Source of the DNA: Prolixibacteraceae bacterium
Lineage (GTDB): Bacteria; Bacteroidota; Bacteroidia; Bacteroidales; Prolixibacteraceae
Direction of reading: 5' to 3'
Assembly (NCBI GenBank): GCA_019459485.1
Contig: JAIBEZ010000022.1
Coordinates: 80,142-144,141, forward strand
Length of the DNA stretch: 64,000 bases
The first letter of the stretch is position 1, and every line of letters starts with the position of its first letter. Of the stretch, positions 1-7,115 are shown in pieces. A model generated the notes under the pieces. It did not search any database and was not told where the DNA came from. It saw nothing but the letters and a program-made list of their open reading frames with translations. Made by a program: the position numbers and the translations under genes.

Positions 1-521
1 ATGGAACAGGCCAGTTTGTCGAGCGCCATTTTCAGGATAATTCGCACATCAATCACTGTTCCTGCGAGGCCACCCTGACTCACAATCATTTTATCGATTA
101 CCAGATTGTTGCGATTGAGCAAAAGTACCCAAAATTCTTCGTGCGGAAGGTCGCTCAGCAAAGGTTTAAAAATGGCTGCCGCATCGCCGCTGGTGATCAC
201 TTTGGGTTTTTCGTCGGGTTCCGATTCTTTTCGGCGACGCCCAAGTTCCATCGCTGCCGCAATTGTTATCGCTTTTGCCGGTCCGATACCTTTGAACTTT
301 TGCAAGTCGTTAATGTTCTTTTTGCCCAATTCGTTGAGGTTGTTGTTTACCGATGCCATAATCCGGCGCGAGACTTCAACCGCCGATTCTTCCAGATTTC
401 CGGACCCAATCAAAATGGCAATCAACTCGGCTTCCGACAATGAACGGACTCCTTTGGCCTGCATTTTCTCACGTGGACGGTCTTCAACAGCCCATTCCTT
501 GATACTTGGTTTCTTGTACAT
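1..521 (-). CDS. radC: RadC family DNA repair/JAB domain protein (3' end outside window)
   Basis: The reading frame starts at an ATG at 521 and runs off the left edge after 173 codons. The N-terminal part reads as the RadC/UPF0758 helical domain, with a helix-hairpin-helix stretch (KFKGIGPAKAITIAAA) and the MELGRRR segment. The JAB/MPN domain begins at about residue 105 (VITSGDAAAIFKPLL). The metal-binding HxH...D motif of the family would lie beyond the edge and cannot be checked. RadC proteins were named for DNA repair, but their biochemical role is unsettled. The gene lies downstream of the GH2 gene on the same strand, 59 bp away, with a short TTAGTTAACTAA palindrome (534-545) between them, and is probably a separate unit. 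Confidence 0.93.
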   Translation of the reverse strand, partial: MYKKPSIKEWAVEDRPREKMQAKGVRSLSEAELIAILIGSGNLEESAVEVSRRIMASVNNNLNELGKKNINDLQKFKGIGPAKAITIAAAMELGRRRKESEPDEKPKVITSGDAAAIFKPLLSDLPHEEFWVLLLNRNNLVIDKMIVSQGGLAGTVIDVRIILKMALDKLACS

Positions 522-580
522 CTTAGTGTTTGTTTAGTTAACTAAGTTATGAAACTGAAATGAGATGGCCAAACCGAATT

Positions 581-3500
581 TTATTTCCTGAACGGTTCAA
601 AAACCATCTGAAACTTCCTTTCTGACGGCATCACCCGGTATTTATTCAGTACCGAAATGGCTGTACAGCCCACTCCACTTAAAGCGTAATCCAGATTCAA
701 AGTTACACCGTCAAAAGGTTTTAGCTGAAACGGATACCATGCCCGTGAAAGATTGTCGGACTGCACATTTTGCGCACTGAAGTTGAATGGTTCTGACGCC
801 GAAATCGTTACACCAACTCCCTGTGCATTTTGAAGTGTTGTCCAGCGAACATCCGTTTTGTTGCCGTTTTCCTGCGGAATCAAATAAGGTACATATTGCT
901 CTGCAACCGAACCTGAATAAGTTCCGATTTTCGCGCCGGTTTTGCGGTCGGGATAGGTTTCGAACGGGCCGCGGCCATACCATTTTACCTGATCGAACGA
1001 TTGGTTCAGCACCATCTGAATTCCTACCCGTGGCAGCCATTCCGGCATTTTTCCATTGGGAGTCACGGTATGGTCGAGCGTCATTTTTCCTGAACCCGAA
1101 ATAGTGAACTCAAACCGGTTTTCAAACGCTGTCGTTTTTTCAGGATTTGCAGTATGACTTTCAATCACCAGTTTTATTTCTTCGGAATGTTTTGTCCAGC
1201 TGATGCGGTCGGCTTTGGTAGTCAACTTGTCCAGACCATGCGCAAACCAAGCATTCGATTGACCTGATCCCATTCCGGGTGTGCGTGTTAATCCTGATTG
1301 CCAGTTGGTCCATTGATCGATATCGTTGGCAAGCGGGGCACGCCAAACGTTCAGGTTCAATCCTTCTTTCAGCAATTCGGTTCCGTCGAAAATGATGGAA
1401 GTCAGGCTTCCTGTTTTTTTGCTGAACGAATAGGTAAAATTATTCCCTTGAACCTTGATCATATCACTCGTTTCTGTGATTTCAGGAGCAGGCAGATTTA
1501 CAGTTGAAATAGCATGAGCCGGATCCACTTTCAAAGGCAACTGATCCCACGCCAGTTCAAAGCCTTTTGCGGCCCAGGGCTTGTCTGCTTTCTGCCGGAA
1601 GCTCACCAGCAGAAAGTATTCTTTTCCGGCTTCCTTAGTGAAAGGCAGATAGGGAACGATGTATTTTGCCTTTCTCAAAGCGGAAACTGATGTTTCCAAA
1701 GTTCCTTCTTTTACCACCGCTCCTTCACACTGCAACTGCCAAACGGCATCGAGTTCGCTCGTGTTGGTAAAGTGCATCCTGTTCCAGATTTCTACTTCGC
1801 CTTTTGTTTCGTCGAGCATTTTAACAGAAACTGGCTGTGCCGATTTTTTGATCTGCCACATTTCGGGCTGCGGGGTGCGGTCGGGCCAAATGTTACCGTA
1901 AGTACGGCCTCCAACTCCCATACTGAAAAACTCCTGCCCGGTTTTTTGCTCATCGAAATCGAGCCAGCAAAGCGCCGATTTTTTCATGTCTTCGGTCGGA
2001 TTCAGCAAATCCTGAACATTAACTGCACGATCGAAAATAGCCAACTGATCGAATGCTGCGTTGCTGTAATGATTGGGGTTTTCCTGCGCTTCAATCTCCG
2101 GATTGCGGCCAAGGTTGATTGGGAAAGGTTTGTTTTCGATGGTTAGGGTGCAAGCTACTTCGGCTTTCTTTTCGCCATCAATATACAATTGAAGTTGTGT
2201 TCCGTTATAAATTCCGCTTACCAGATGCCAGTTGTTTTGCCAGTTTGCAGGAAGAGTGGTTTTTACACTGGTTTTCTTCCGGTCACCCACATAGAATTCC
2301 AACTCTGTTTCGCTGATTTGTTCAATACCAAATTGATAAAATCCTTTCGACAGGAAAGTTCCGTTGCCGTTCCACTCGCGGGGTTTCACCCAAAACGAAA
2401 CGGTCAACGCTTTTCCTGAAATGTCAAGTTTTGGGTCGCGGTACAATTCCACCCAGGTATCGGTTCCGGTGAGTTGAACGGCCTTGCCAAATTTTCCGGC
2501 GACCAGTTCAGTTTTGCCCATTAATGCAGCGTCCAGTTTGTTTCCTGAAGCATCAGGAGAGCTGATGTAATTTTCGCGCAACCCCGGACTTACAAAATCC
2601 CAAATTGCACCACCCATCAGGCGCGGATACTCATAGATTACATGCCAGTATTCGTCCAGTCCGCCCATGCTGTTGCCGGCAGCCGACAAATATTCGTCCA
2701 TAAACGACGGACGAGGATCTATTTCTTCAGGAGATTGACCAAAGAACACTTTCAATTCGAAAGGCGTTCCGTAGCGCGGGCCAATAATATCTTCACATTT
2801 CACTGGATTATTTTTTCCCGGATGATCAAGGTCGTTTCCGCCGTACATCCATGCCGGACGGCTCGGATCGAGTCGCTTTCCGGCAGCAATTACTTCGCAG
2901 ATGTTGAAACCCGAACCACTTTCATTTCCGGCACTCCAGAAGATGATACTTGGGTGATTGCGATCGCGCAGCACCATTTTTTCAGCACGCTCCACGTACG
3001 ATTTGGTCCATTCGGGCATTTGGGAGATAAATTCGGTGGCATGAGCTTCCACTCCAGCTTCGTCCACGATATAAATGCCAATTTCATCAGCCAGTTCCAG
3101 GTATTCTTTTACCGGTGGGTAGTGACAAGTTCGCACGCAGTTGATGTTGAACTGCTTCATCAGGAACATGTCTTTGCGAATGGTTTCCACATCCATCGTG
3201 TGTCCCAAATCGGGATGCTGCATGTGGCTGTTAACGCCGTTCAGTTTTATTGGCGCACCATTCACATAAAAAACCTGATTCCTTACTTCCACTTCTTTAA
3301 AGCCAATCCGTTCGGCCAGCGCTTCCGTAGTTTTTCCTGAAGCATCCACCAGTTCGAAGCCAATTCGGTACAAATTGGGCTTTTCGTCCGACCATTTCAA
3401 TGGCGATTTGACCGGTGCATTCAGCCGGATCGTTGTTTTTTCTCCAGCTGCCAGTCGTATTTTTTCTGAGATGAGGTTCTCTAAAACCATCCGGTTCTGT

Positions 3501-4366
3501 GCATCGAACAGGCTAACTTTCACCTGATAATCCTGAACCGGGACCGATGAATAATTCTGGATTTCGGCTTCCACTTTAAGGGTGGCATCCTCGTATTTAT
3601 CATCAAGGTCGGTCACTACATAGTAATCTCGGATGTGTACTTTGGGCGTGGCCATCAGGTAAACGCTGCGGAATATTCCGCCCAGCCGCCACATGTCCTG
3701 ATCTTCGTTGTAAATGCCGTCGGAATACTGAAAAACCATCACCGAAACCGTGTTCTTTCCGGGTTTTACCAGTTTGGTCACATCGAATTCGGCGGGTTCG
3801 TTGGCGCCCTGGTTGTAGCCCACTTCCTGACCATTTACCCAAACAAAATAGGCAGAGGCAACGCCCTCGAAATGAAGGAAAAGCTGCTTGTCTTTGAAGT
3901 TAGCAGGTACGGTGAATGTTTTGCGGTAGGAGCCAACCGGATTGTAATCGCGCGGAATTTTGGGTGGATCGGATTTAAACGGTTGCGCAACATTGCGGAA
4001 AATCTTCTCGCCCCAACCCTGCATCTGCCACATTCCGGGAACAGCAATTTCGGCCATGCCTTTTTCGCTGAAATCGTTCCTGAGAAAGTTTTTATTGATG
4101 CCATCGGGATTGACGGTATAAAGAAACTTCCATTTGCCGTCGAGCGAAAGGAAGCCCGACGATTGTGTTTTATCGCGGGTAAAGGCTTTATCCAAGTTGG
4201 CGTAGGGCAACAGCGGAACATGGCCTTCTTCCTGATTGAGGCCGATCATCTGCGGATTTTCGATGTAATCGTAGATGTTTTCGAGGAAAGGATTGTGCTG
4301 GGCAACCAACGATTGCATACTGAAAACCAGCAAAATGACAAGCGTGGAGAATTTGATTCGGTTCAT
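581..4366 (-). CDS. GH2 beta-galactosidase-like enzyme with inserted LamG domain
   Basis: A secreted glycoside hydrolase of 1261 residues with a signal peptide (about 1-22, ending SLVAQ). In order it shows the GH2 sugar-binding domain, the Ig-like domain, the TIM barrel, and a C-terminal LacZ-type small-chain domain. The acid/base Glu482 lies in GNESGSG and the nucleophile Glu558 in MDEYLSAAGNS, both matching LacZ. Roughly residues 605-790 are a concanavalin-like LamG module, inserted between the end of the barrel (GGAIWDFVSPGL) and the YGNIWPDRTPQPEM segment that normally follows closely. This makes the protein longer than LacZ (about 1024 residues). It is the third gene of a run with the oxidoreductase and the isomerase-like gene. 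A beta-galactoside or related substrate is likely, but specificity cannot be read from sequence. Confidence 0.9.
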   Translation of the reverse strand: MNRIKFSTLVILLVFSMQSLVAQHNPFLENIYDYIENPQMIGLNQEEGHVPLLPYANLDKAFTRDKTQSSGFLSLDGKWKFLYTVNPDGINKNFLRNDFSEKGMAEIAVPGMWQMQGWGEKIFRNVAQPFKSDPPKIPRDYNPVGSYRKTFTVPANFKDKQLFLHFEGVASAYFVWVNGQEVGYNQGANEPAEFDVTKLVKPGKNTVSVMVFQYSDGIYNEDQDMWRLGGIFRSVYLMATPKVHIRDYYVVTDLDDKYEDATLKVEAEIQNYSSVPVQDYQVKVSLFDAQNRMVLENLISEKIRLAAGEKTTIRLNAPVKSPLKWSDEKPNLYRIGFELVDASGKTTEALAERIGFKEVEVRNQVFYVNGAPIKLNGVNSHMQHPDLGHTMDVETIRKDMFLMKQFNINCVRTCHYPPVKEYLELADEIGIYIVDEAGVEAHATEFISQMPEWTKSYVERAEKMVLRDRNHPSIIFWSAGNESGSGFNICEVIAAGKRLDPSRPAWMYGGNDLDHPGKNNPVKCEDIIGPRYGTPFELKVFFGQSPEEIDPRPSFMDEYLSAAGNSMGGLDEYWHVIYEYPRLMGGAIWDFVSPGLRENYISSPDASGNKLDAALMGKTELVAGKFGKAVQLTGTDTWVELYRDPKLDISGKALTVSFWVKPREWNGNGTFLSKGFYQFGIEQISETELEFYVGDRKKTSVKTTLPANWQNNWHLVSGIYNGTQLQLYIDGEKKAEVACTLTIENKPFPINLGRNPEIEAQENPNHYSNAAFDQLAIFDRAVNVQDLLNPTEDMKKSALCWLDFDEQKTGQEFFSMGVGGRTYGNIWPDRTPQPEMWQIKKSAQPVSVKMLDETKGEVEIWNRMHFTNTSELDAVWQLQCEGAVVKEGTLETSVSALRKAKYIVPYLPFTKEAGKEYFLLVSFRQKADKPWAAKGFELAWDQLPLKVDPAHAISTVNLPAPEITETSDMIKVQGNNFTYSFSKKTGSLTSIIFDGTELLKEGLNLNVWRAPLANDIDQWTNWQSGLTRTPGMGSGQSNAWFAHGLDKLTTKADRISWTKHSEEIKLVIESHTANPEKTTAFENRFEFTISGSGKMTLDHTVTPNGKMPEWLPRVGIQMVLNQSFDQVKWYGRGPFETYPDRKTGAKIGTYSGSVAEQYVPYLIPQENGNKTDVRWTTLQNAQGVGVTISASEPFNFSAQNVQSDNLSRAWYPFQLKPFDGVTLNLDYALSGVGCTAISVLNKYRVMPSERKFQMVFEPFRK

Positions 4367-4437
4367 GGTAGTTAGTTAAGTGTCAGGGGTACAATTATAG
4401 GGAATTTGAGGGGAGATTGCAAATTGGTAGAGGCGTG

Positions 4438-4465
4438 GTAGAGACGCGATTAATTGCGTCTCTAC
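4438..4465. repeat. Perfect 10-bp palindrome around GTAGAGACGC
   Basis: GTAGAGACGC and its exact complement GCGTCTCTAC flank an 8-base loop, between the isomerase-like gene and the GH2 gene. There is no T-run on either side, so it is not a canonical terminator. Palindromes of this type are a familiar dispersed intergenic element in Bacteroidota genomes. A degenerate half (CGTAGAGACAT) appears near 6912. Confidence 0.75.
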
Positions 4466-4470
4466 GGCTG

Positions 4471-5328
4471 TTAAAACCTCACATTCTTCAAATATTCCGC
4501 ACTTCCACGCAGACATTCGATTCCGTTCTGTTCGTTGTCGCGTTCCACAATGTAGTGGCGCACGCCCTGATCCCAAGCTTCGCGGAACACGGGACGAAAA
4601 TCGATAATTCCGGAACCCGGACACGCAAATGATTTTTCGGGAGTGGCATCCATGTCTTTCACGTGCAGGATTTCGTAGCGTCCGGGATATTTTTTCATAC
4701 ATTCCACAGGATCGCCGCCGCCTTTAAGAACCCAGTAAATGTCGAGTTCTGTTTTTACGGTCTTTGGGTCGGTATTTTTCATCAGAATATCGAATGGCAT
4801 TCCTTCAGAGGTGGCTTTTTCAAACTCCCAGTTGTGGTTGTGCCAGCAGAATTTGATGCCGCCTTTTTTTGCGGCTGCGCCCAGTTTGTTCAGGTTGTCA
4901 GCTGCGATTTTGCCTTCGTCGGCGGTAATGTTTTTGGCATCTGAAAGCCACGGCCAGTAACAGACCCAGTATTTTTTGCCGATTTTGAGTGCTTCGGCAA
5001 TTTTCTTTTCTGGTTCTTTCAGCATGTCAGCAATGGAACCTCCACCGGCAAATGGATTAATTCCAAGTGATCTGCAAACCGCTTTAAATTCAGCCAGCGA
5101 ATTGCCATGGTAGTTGCCGGTTTCCATTTCGGTATAGCCCATTTTGGTCAGTTTTTCGAGCGTGCCTTTCCAGTCTTCCTTCATAAAGTTACTCACGATT
5201 CCGGAAATGAACCCGATTTTATCGAGTCGGTCGGCTTTCTTTTCGAGGGCCCAGGCTGGTAATCCGGCAGATAATCCGGCCGTTGCCAGACCCATGGTTG
5301 TTAAAAATTGTCGTCGGTTGGTAGTCAT
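4471..5328 (-). CDS. Tat-exported sugar phosphate isomerase/epimerase-like TIM barrel protein
   Basis: A 285-residue protein of the xylose-isomerase-like TIM-barrel (AP endonuclease 2) superfamily. It begins with a twin-arginine signal (TTNRRQFLTTMG, cleavage near PAWA), so it should act folded in the periplasm. Barrel landmarks are METGNYHG, the metal-ligand type motif FCWHNHNWEF, KTELDIYW and ILHVKDMD; the His, Glu and Asp residues there are typical metal ligands. Despite the family name, such exported members are not expected to act on sugar phosphates. It sits between a Tat-exported Gfo/Idh/MocA oxidoreductase and a GH2 enzyme. Related pairs take part in oxidative (3-keto) glycoside breakdown, which fits this context but is inference here. 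Confidence 0.85.
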   Translation of the reverse strand: MTTNRRQFLTTMGLATAGLSAGLPAWALEKKADRLDKIGFISGIVSNFMKEDWKGTLEKLTKMGYTEMETGNYHGNSLAEFKAVCRSLGINPFAGGGSIADMLKEPEKKIAEALKIGKKYWVCYWPWLSDAKNITADEGKIAADNLNKLGAAAKKGGIKFCWHNHNWEFEKATSEGMPFDILMKNTDPKTVKTELDIYWVLKGGGDPVECMKKYPGRYEILHVKDMDATPEKSFACPGSGIIDFRPVFREAWDQGVRHYIVERDNEQNGIECLRGSAEYLKNVRF

Positions 5329-5402
5329 GGAAAAAATAGTTTGTAAGGTTTAATCATTGAATTTAGCAAAGTCATTAATAGTCAATTGTTTCACGTCATT
5401 TA

Positions 5403-5452
5403 GTTGTCATTTATGGTCAAGCTTAAACAAAAAAGGACCATAAAATGACAAC
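5403..5452. repeat. Imperfect inverted repeat sharing a 16-mer with 27146-27161
   Basis: GTTGTCATTTATGGTC (5403-5418) is followed after 17 bases by its near-perfect complement (5436-5452, one extra base). The same 16-mer recurs at 27146-27161, again within a palindromic intergenic sequence. The element lies between the oxidoreductase and isomerase-like genes and would fold into a stable hairpin in their mRNA. Confidence 0.7.
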
Positions 5453-5472
5453 CAGTGACAATAAATGAACTT

Positions 5473-6807
5473 CTATACTTTCGGCAATGCCCAGGGTTTT
5501 CGGTATTCAGGAACGATATACTGATTGGCTTTTTCTGAATTCGTGAATTTACCTTTGGCTTCGTCCCAAAGCAAAAGGTTTTCGCCCGTGCGAACGGCAA
5601 TGTTGGCGCTGTGTGCCGCAACTGCAACCGCACGGCCAATTTCAGGAGAGCAAACAGGTTTTTGCCGCGATTTGATGCAATCAATAAAGTTTTGGGCATG
5701 TTCCTGATGGTTCTCACCGCCTTTATCAGATTCTTCGGCTTCAGTTTTTCCTTTCTTTTCCTTGTCGTCCCACTGCGGAATCACTTTGTATCCGGCACGA
5801 TCGGCCACAATTGTTCCCAGATCTCCAATAAATTCAATTCCATAATTCTTGTTCCACGGACCGTTTTGGATTCCGGCGGTGTGTTGCCATGTAACCTGAT
5901 AATCTCCAATTTCGAAAATCACCGACATGGTGTCGTAGGTTTCGTGGTTGTTGTTCGGGAAGGAAATATTTGCTCCTGAAGCCAGTATTTTATTTGGTGG
6001 AGTGGTGATGTCTTTGGCCCAAAATGCCATGTCGATGAGGTGAACGCCCCAGTCAGTAACCAGTCCGCCGCCGTAATCCCAGAACATGCGCCACGAACCA
6101 TGAAAGCGTGTTGGATTGAACGACCGCGATGGTGCAGGCCCGAGCCACATTTCAAAATCAACTCCGGCAGGGATTGCAGTGTCAGCGGTTACAGTTTGCC
6201 CAATGCCATAATTAAAATTTCCCCAGATATTGGTTTTCCGGAGTTTTCCAATTCTGCCCGATTTGATCATTTGATTGATCTTGTTCCAGTGTGCACCGCT
6301 TCGTTGTTGCTGACCTACCTGAACAACCCTGTTGTAGCGGTTTGCAGCTTTCACCATCAGGTTGCATTCTTCAATACTGTTTGCCATTGGTTTTTCAACA
6401 TAAACGTCCAATCCGGCTTCGCAGGCATTTACCATCGGGAGACAGTGCCAGTGATCGGGAGTTCCGATTACTACCGCGTGCAAATCTTTATTTTCAAGTA
6501 ATTTTCTGTAATCGCCGTACAATTTTGGTTTCTGATTGTAGGTTTTCAGAATTTCGGCAGCTTTGTCGTTCAGGATATTTTGGTCGATGTCGCACAGACC
6601 AATACAATTGACTCCGGGAATATTAAGGTGATTCTTCAGATCGCCAAAACCCATACTTCGGCAACCAATAAGTGCAATGTTGATTTGGTCGCTGGGAGCC
6701 AAATTTCGGGTTGCAGCCTGAATTGCTCCGGGGAAACTGCTGATCAGTCCTATTCCTGCGGTTGCTGCAACTGAATTCCGGATAAATGATCTTCGGTTTG
6801 TAGTCAT
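5473..6807 (-). CDS. Tat-exported Gfo/Idh/MocA family oxidoreductase
   Basis: A 444-residue NAD(P)-dependent dehydrogenase. It has a twin-arginine leader (TTNRRSFIRNS) followed by a hydrophobic stretch ending near GAIQA. The Rossmann domain starts at INIALIGCRSMGFGD, with the characteristic VIGTPDHWH and YVEKPMANSIEE motifs; the Lys of EKP is the usual catalytic-site residue of the family. The C-terminal domain binds substrate (MFWDYGGGLVTDWGVHLIDMA). Tat export implies the cofactor is bound in the cytoplasm before export. Family members of this exported type include glycosidases acting through redox chemistry (GH109) and sugar 3-dehydrogenases. It is the first gene of the minus-strand run with the isomerase-like and GH2 genes. 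Confidence 0.9.
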   Translation of the reverse strand: MTTNRRSFIRNSVAATAGIGLISSFPGAIQAATRNLAPSDQINIALIGCRSMGFGDLKNHLNIPGVNCIGLCDIDQNILNDKAAEILKTYNQKPKLYGDYRKLLENKDLHAVVIGTPDHWHCLPMVNACEAGLDVYVEKPMANSIEECNLMVKAANRYNRVVQVGQQQRSGAHWNKINQMIKSGRIGKLRKTNIWGNFNYGIGQTVTADTAIPAGVDFEMWLGPAPSRSFNPTRFHGSWRMFWDYGGGLVTDWGVHLIDMAFWAKDITTPPNKILASGANISFPNNNHETYDTMSVIFEIGDYQVTWQHTAGIQNGPWNKNYGIEFIGDLGTIVADRAGYKVIPQWDDKEKKGKTEAEESDKGGENHQEHAQNFIDCIKSRQKPVCSPEIGRAVAVAAHSANIAVRTGENLLLWDEAKGKFTNSEKANQYIVPEYRKPWALPKV

Positions 6808-7115
6808 TGCTGTTAAGTTAGTTGGTTAAGAAAATCGAGTCTAAATGTAGCAATTCTTTGTCAGTTTCTTTCGCCCAGACACCGTGGTGCGGATTAAGAA
6901 TTGATATACGTCCGTAGAGACATACCGGGAGTTTATCAATCCCTGATTTTACAAGAGGTGCATGGAAAACCAACCACACGAGTTGATGCCAAAAGGCGGC
7001 GGAACAACCGGAGATAAAGACCTGAAAAAAGGCAGCGAAAAGCAATTGGGAATTTAAGAAGTATTATTCCTGCAATTATATTTATATTTGAGTTTTTGCT
7101 AAAACTCAATTTCTT
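6808..7115. other. Divergent intergenic region (308 bp)
   Basis: This region separates the minus-strand oxidoreductase gene from the plus-strand hybrid sensor gene and should hold promoters for both. On the plus strand a TATATTTG sequence (7083-7090) matches the Bacteroidota -7 consensus TAnnTTTG, but no TTTG lies at the expected distance upstream. I see no convincing gene here. Confidence 0.6.
7083..7107 (+). promoter_or_regulatory. -7 box and adjacent perfect inverted repeat before the sensor gene
   Basis: TATATTTG (7083-7090) matches TAnnTTTG. It is directly followed by GAGTTTT-TGCT-AAAACTC (7090-7107), a perfect 7-bp inverted repeat that ends 8 bp before the ATG. The repeat could be an operator or an mRNA hairpin covering the start. 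Confidence 0.4.

Noticed and set aside
2642..3340. A 232-codon plus-strand frame inside the GH2 gene
   Set aside because: It is antisense to a clearly coding region with intact catalytic motifs, and its composition is that of an antisense shadow. The same applies to the 246-codon frame at 3635-4375.
6818..7045. A 75-codon minus-strand frame between the oxidoreductase and the hybrid sensor
   Set aside because: Composition is unlike a protein domain, it overlaps the probable promoters, and no motif is recognisable.
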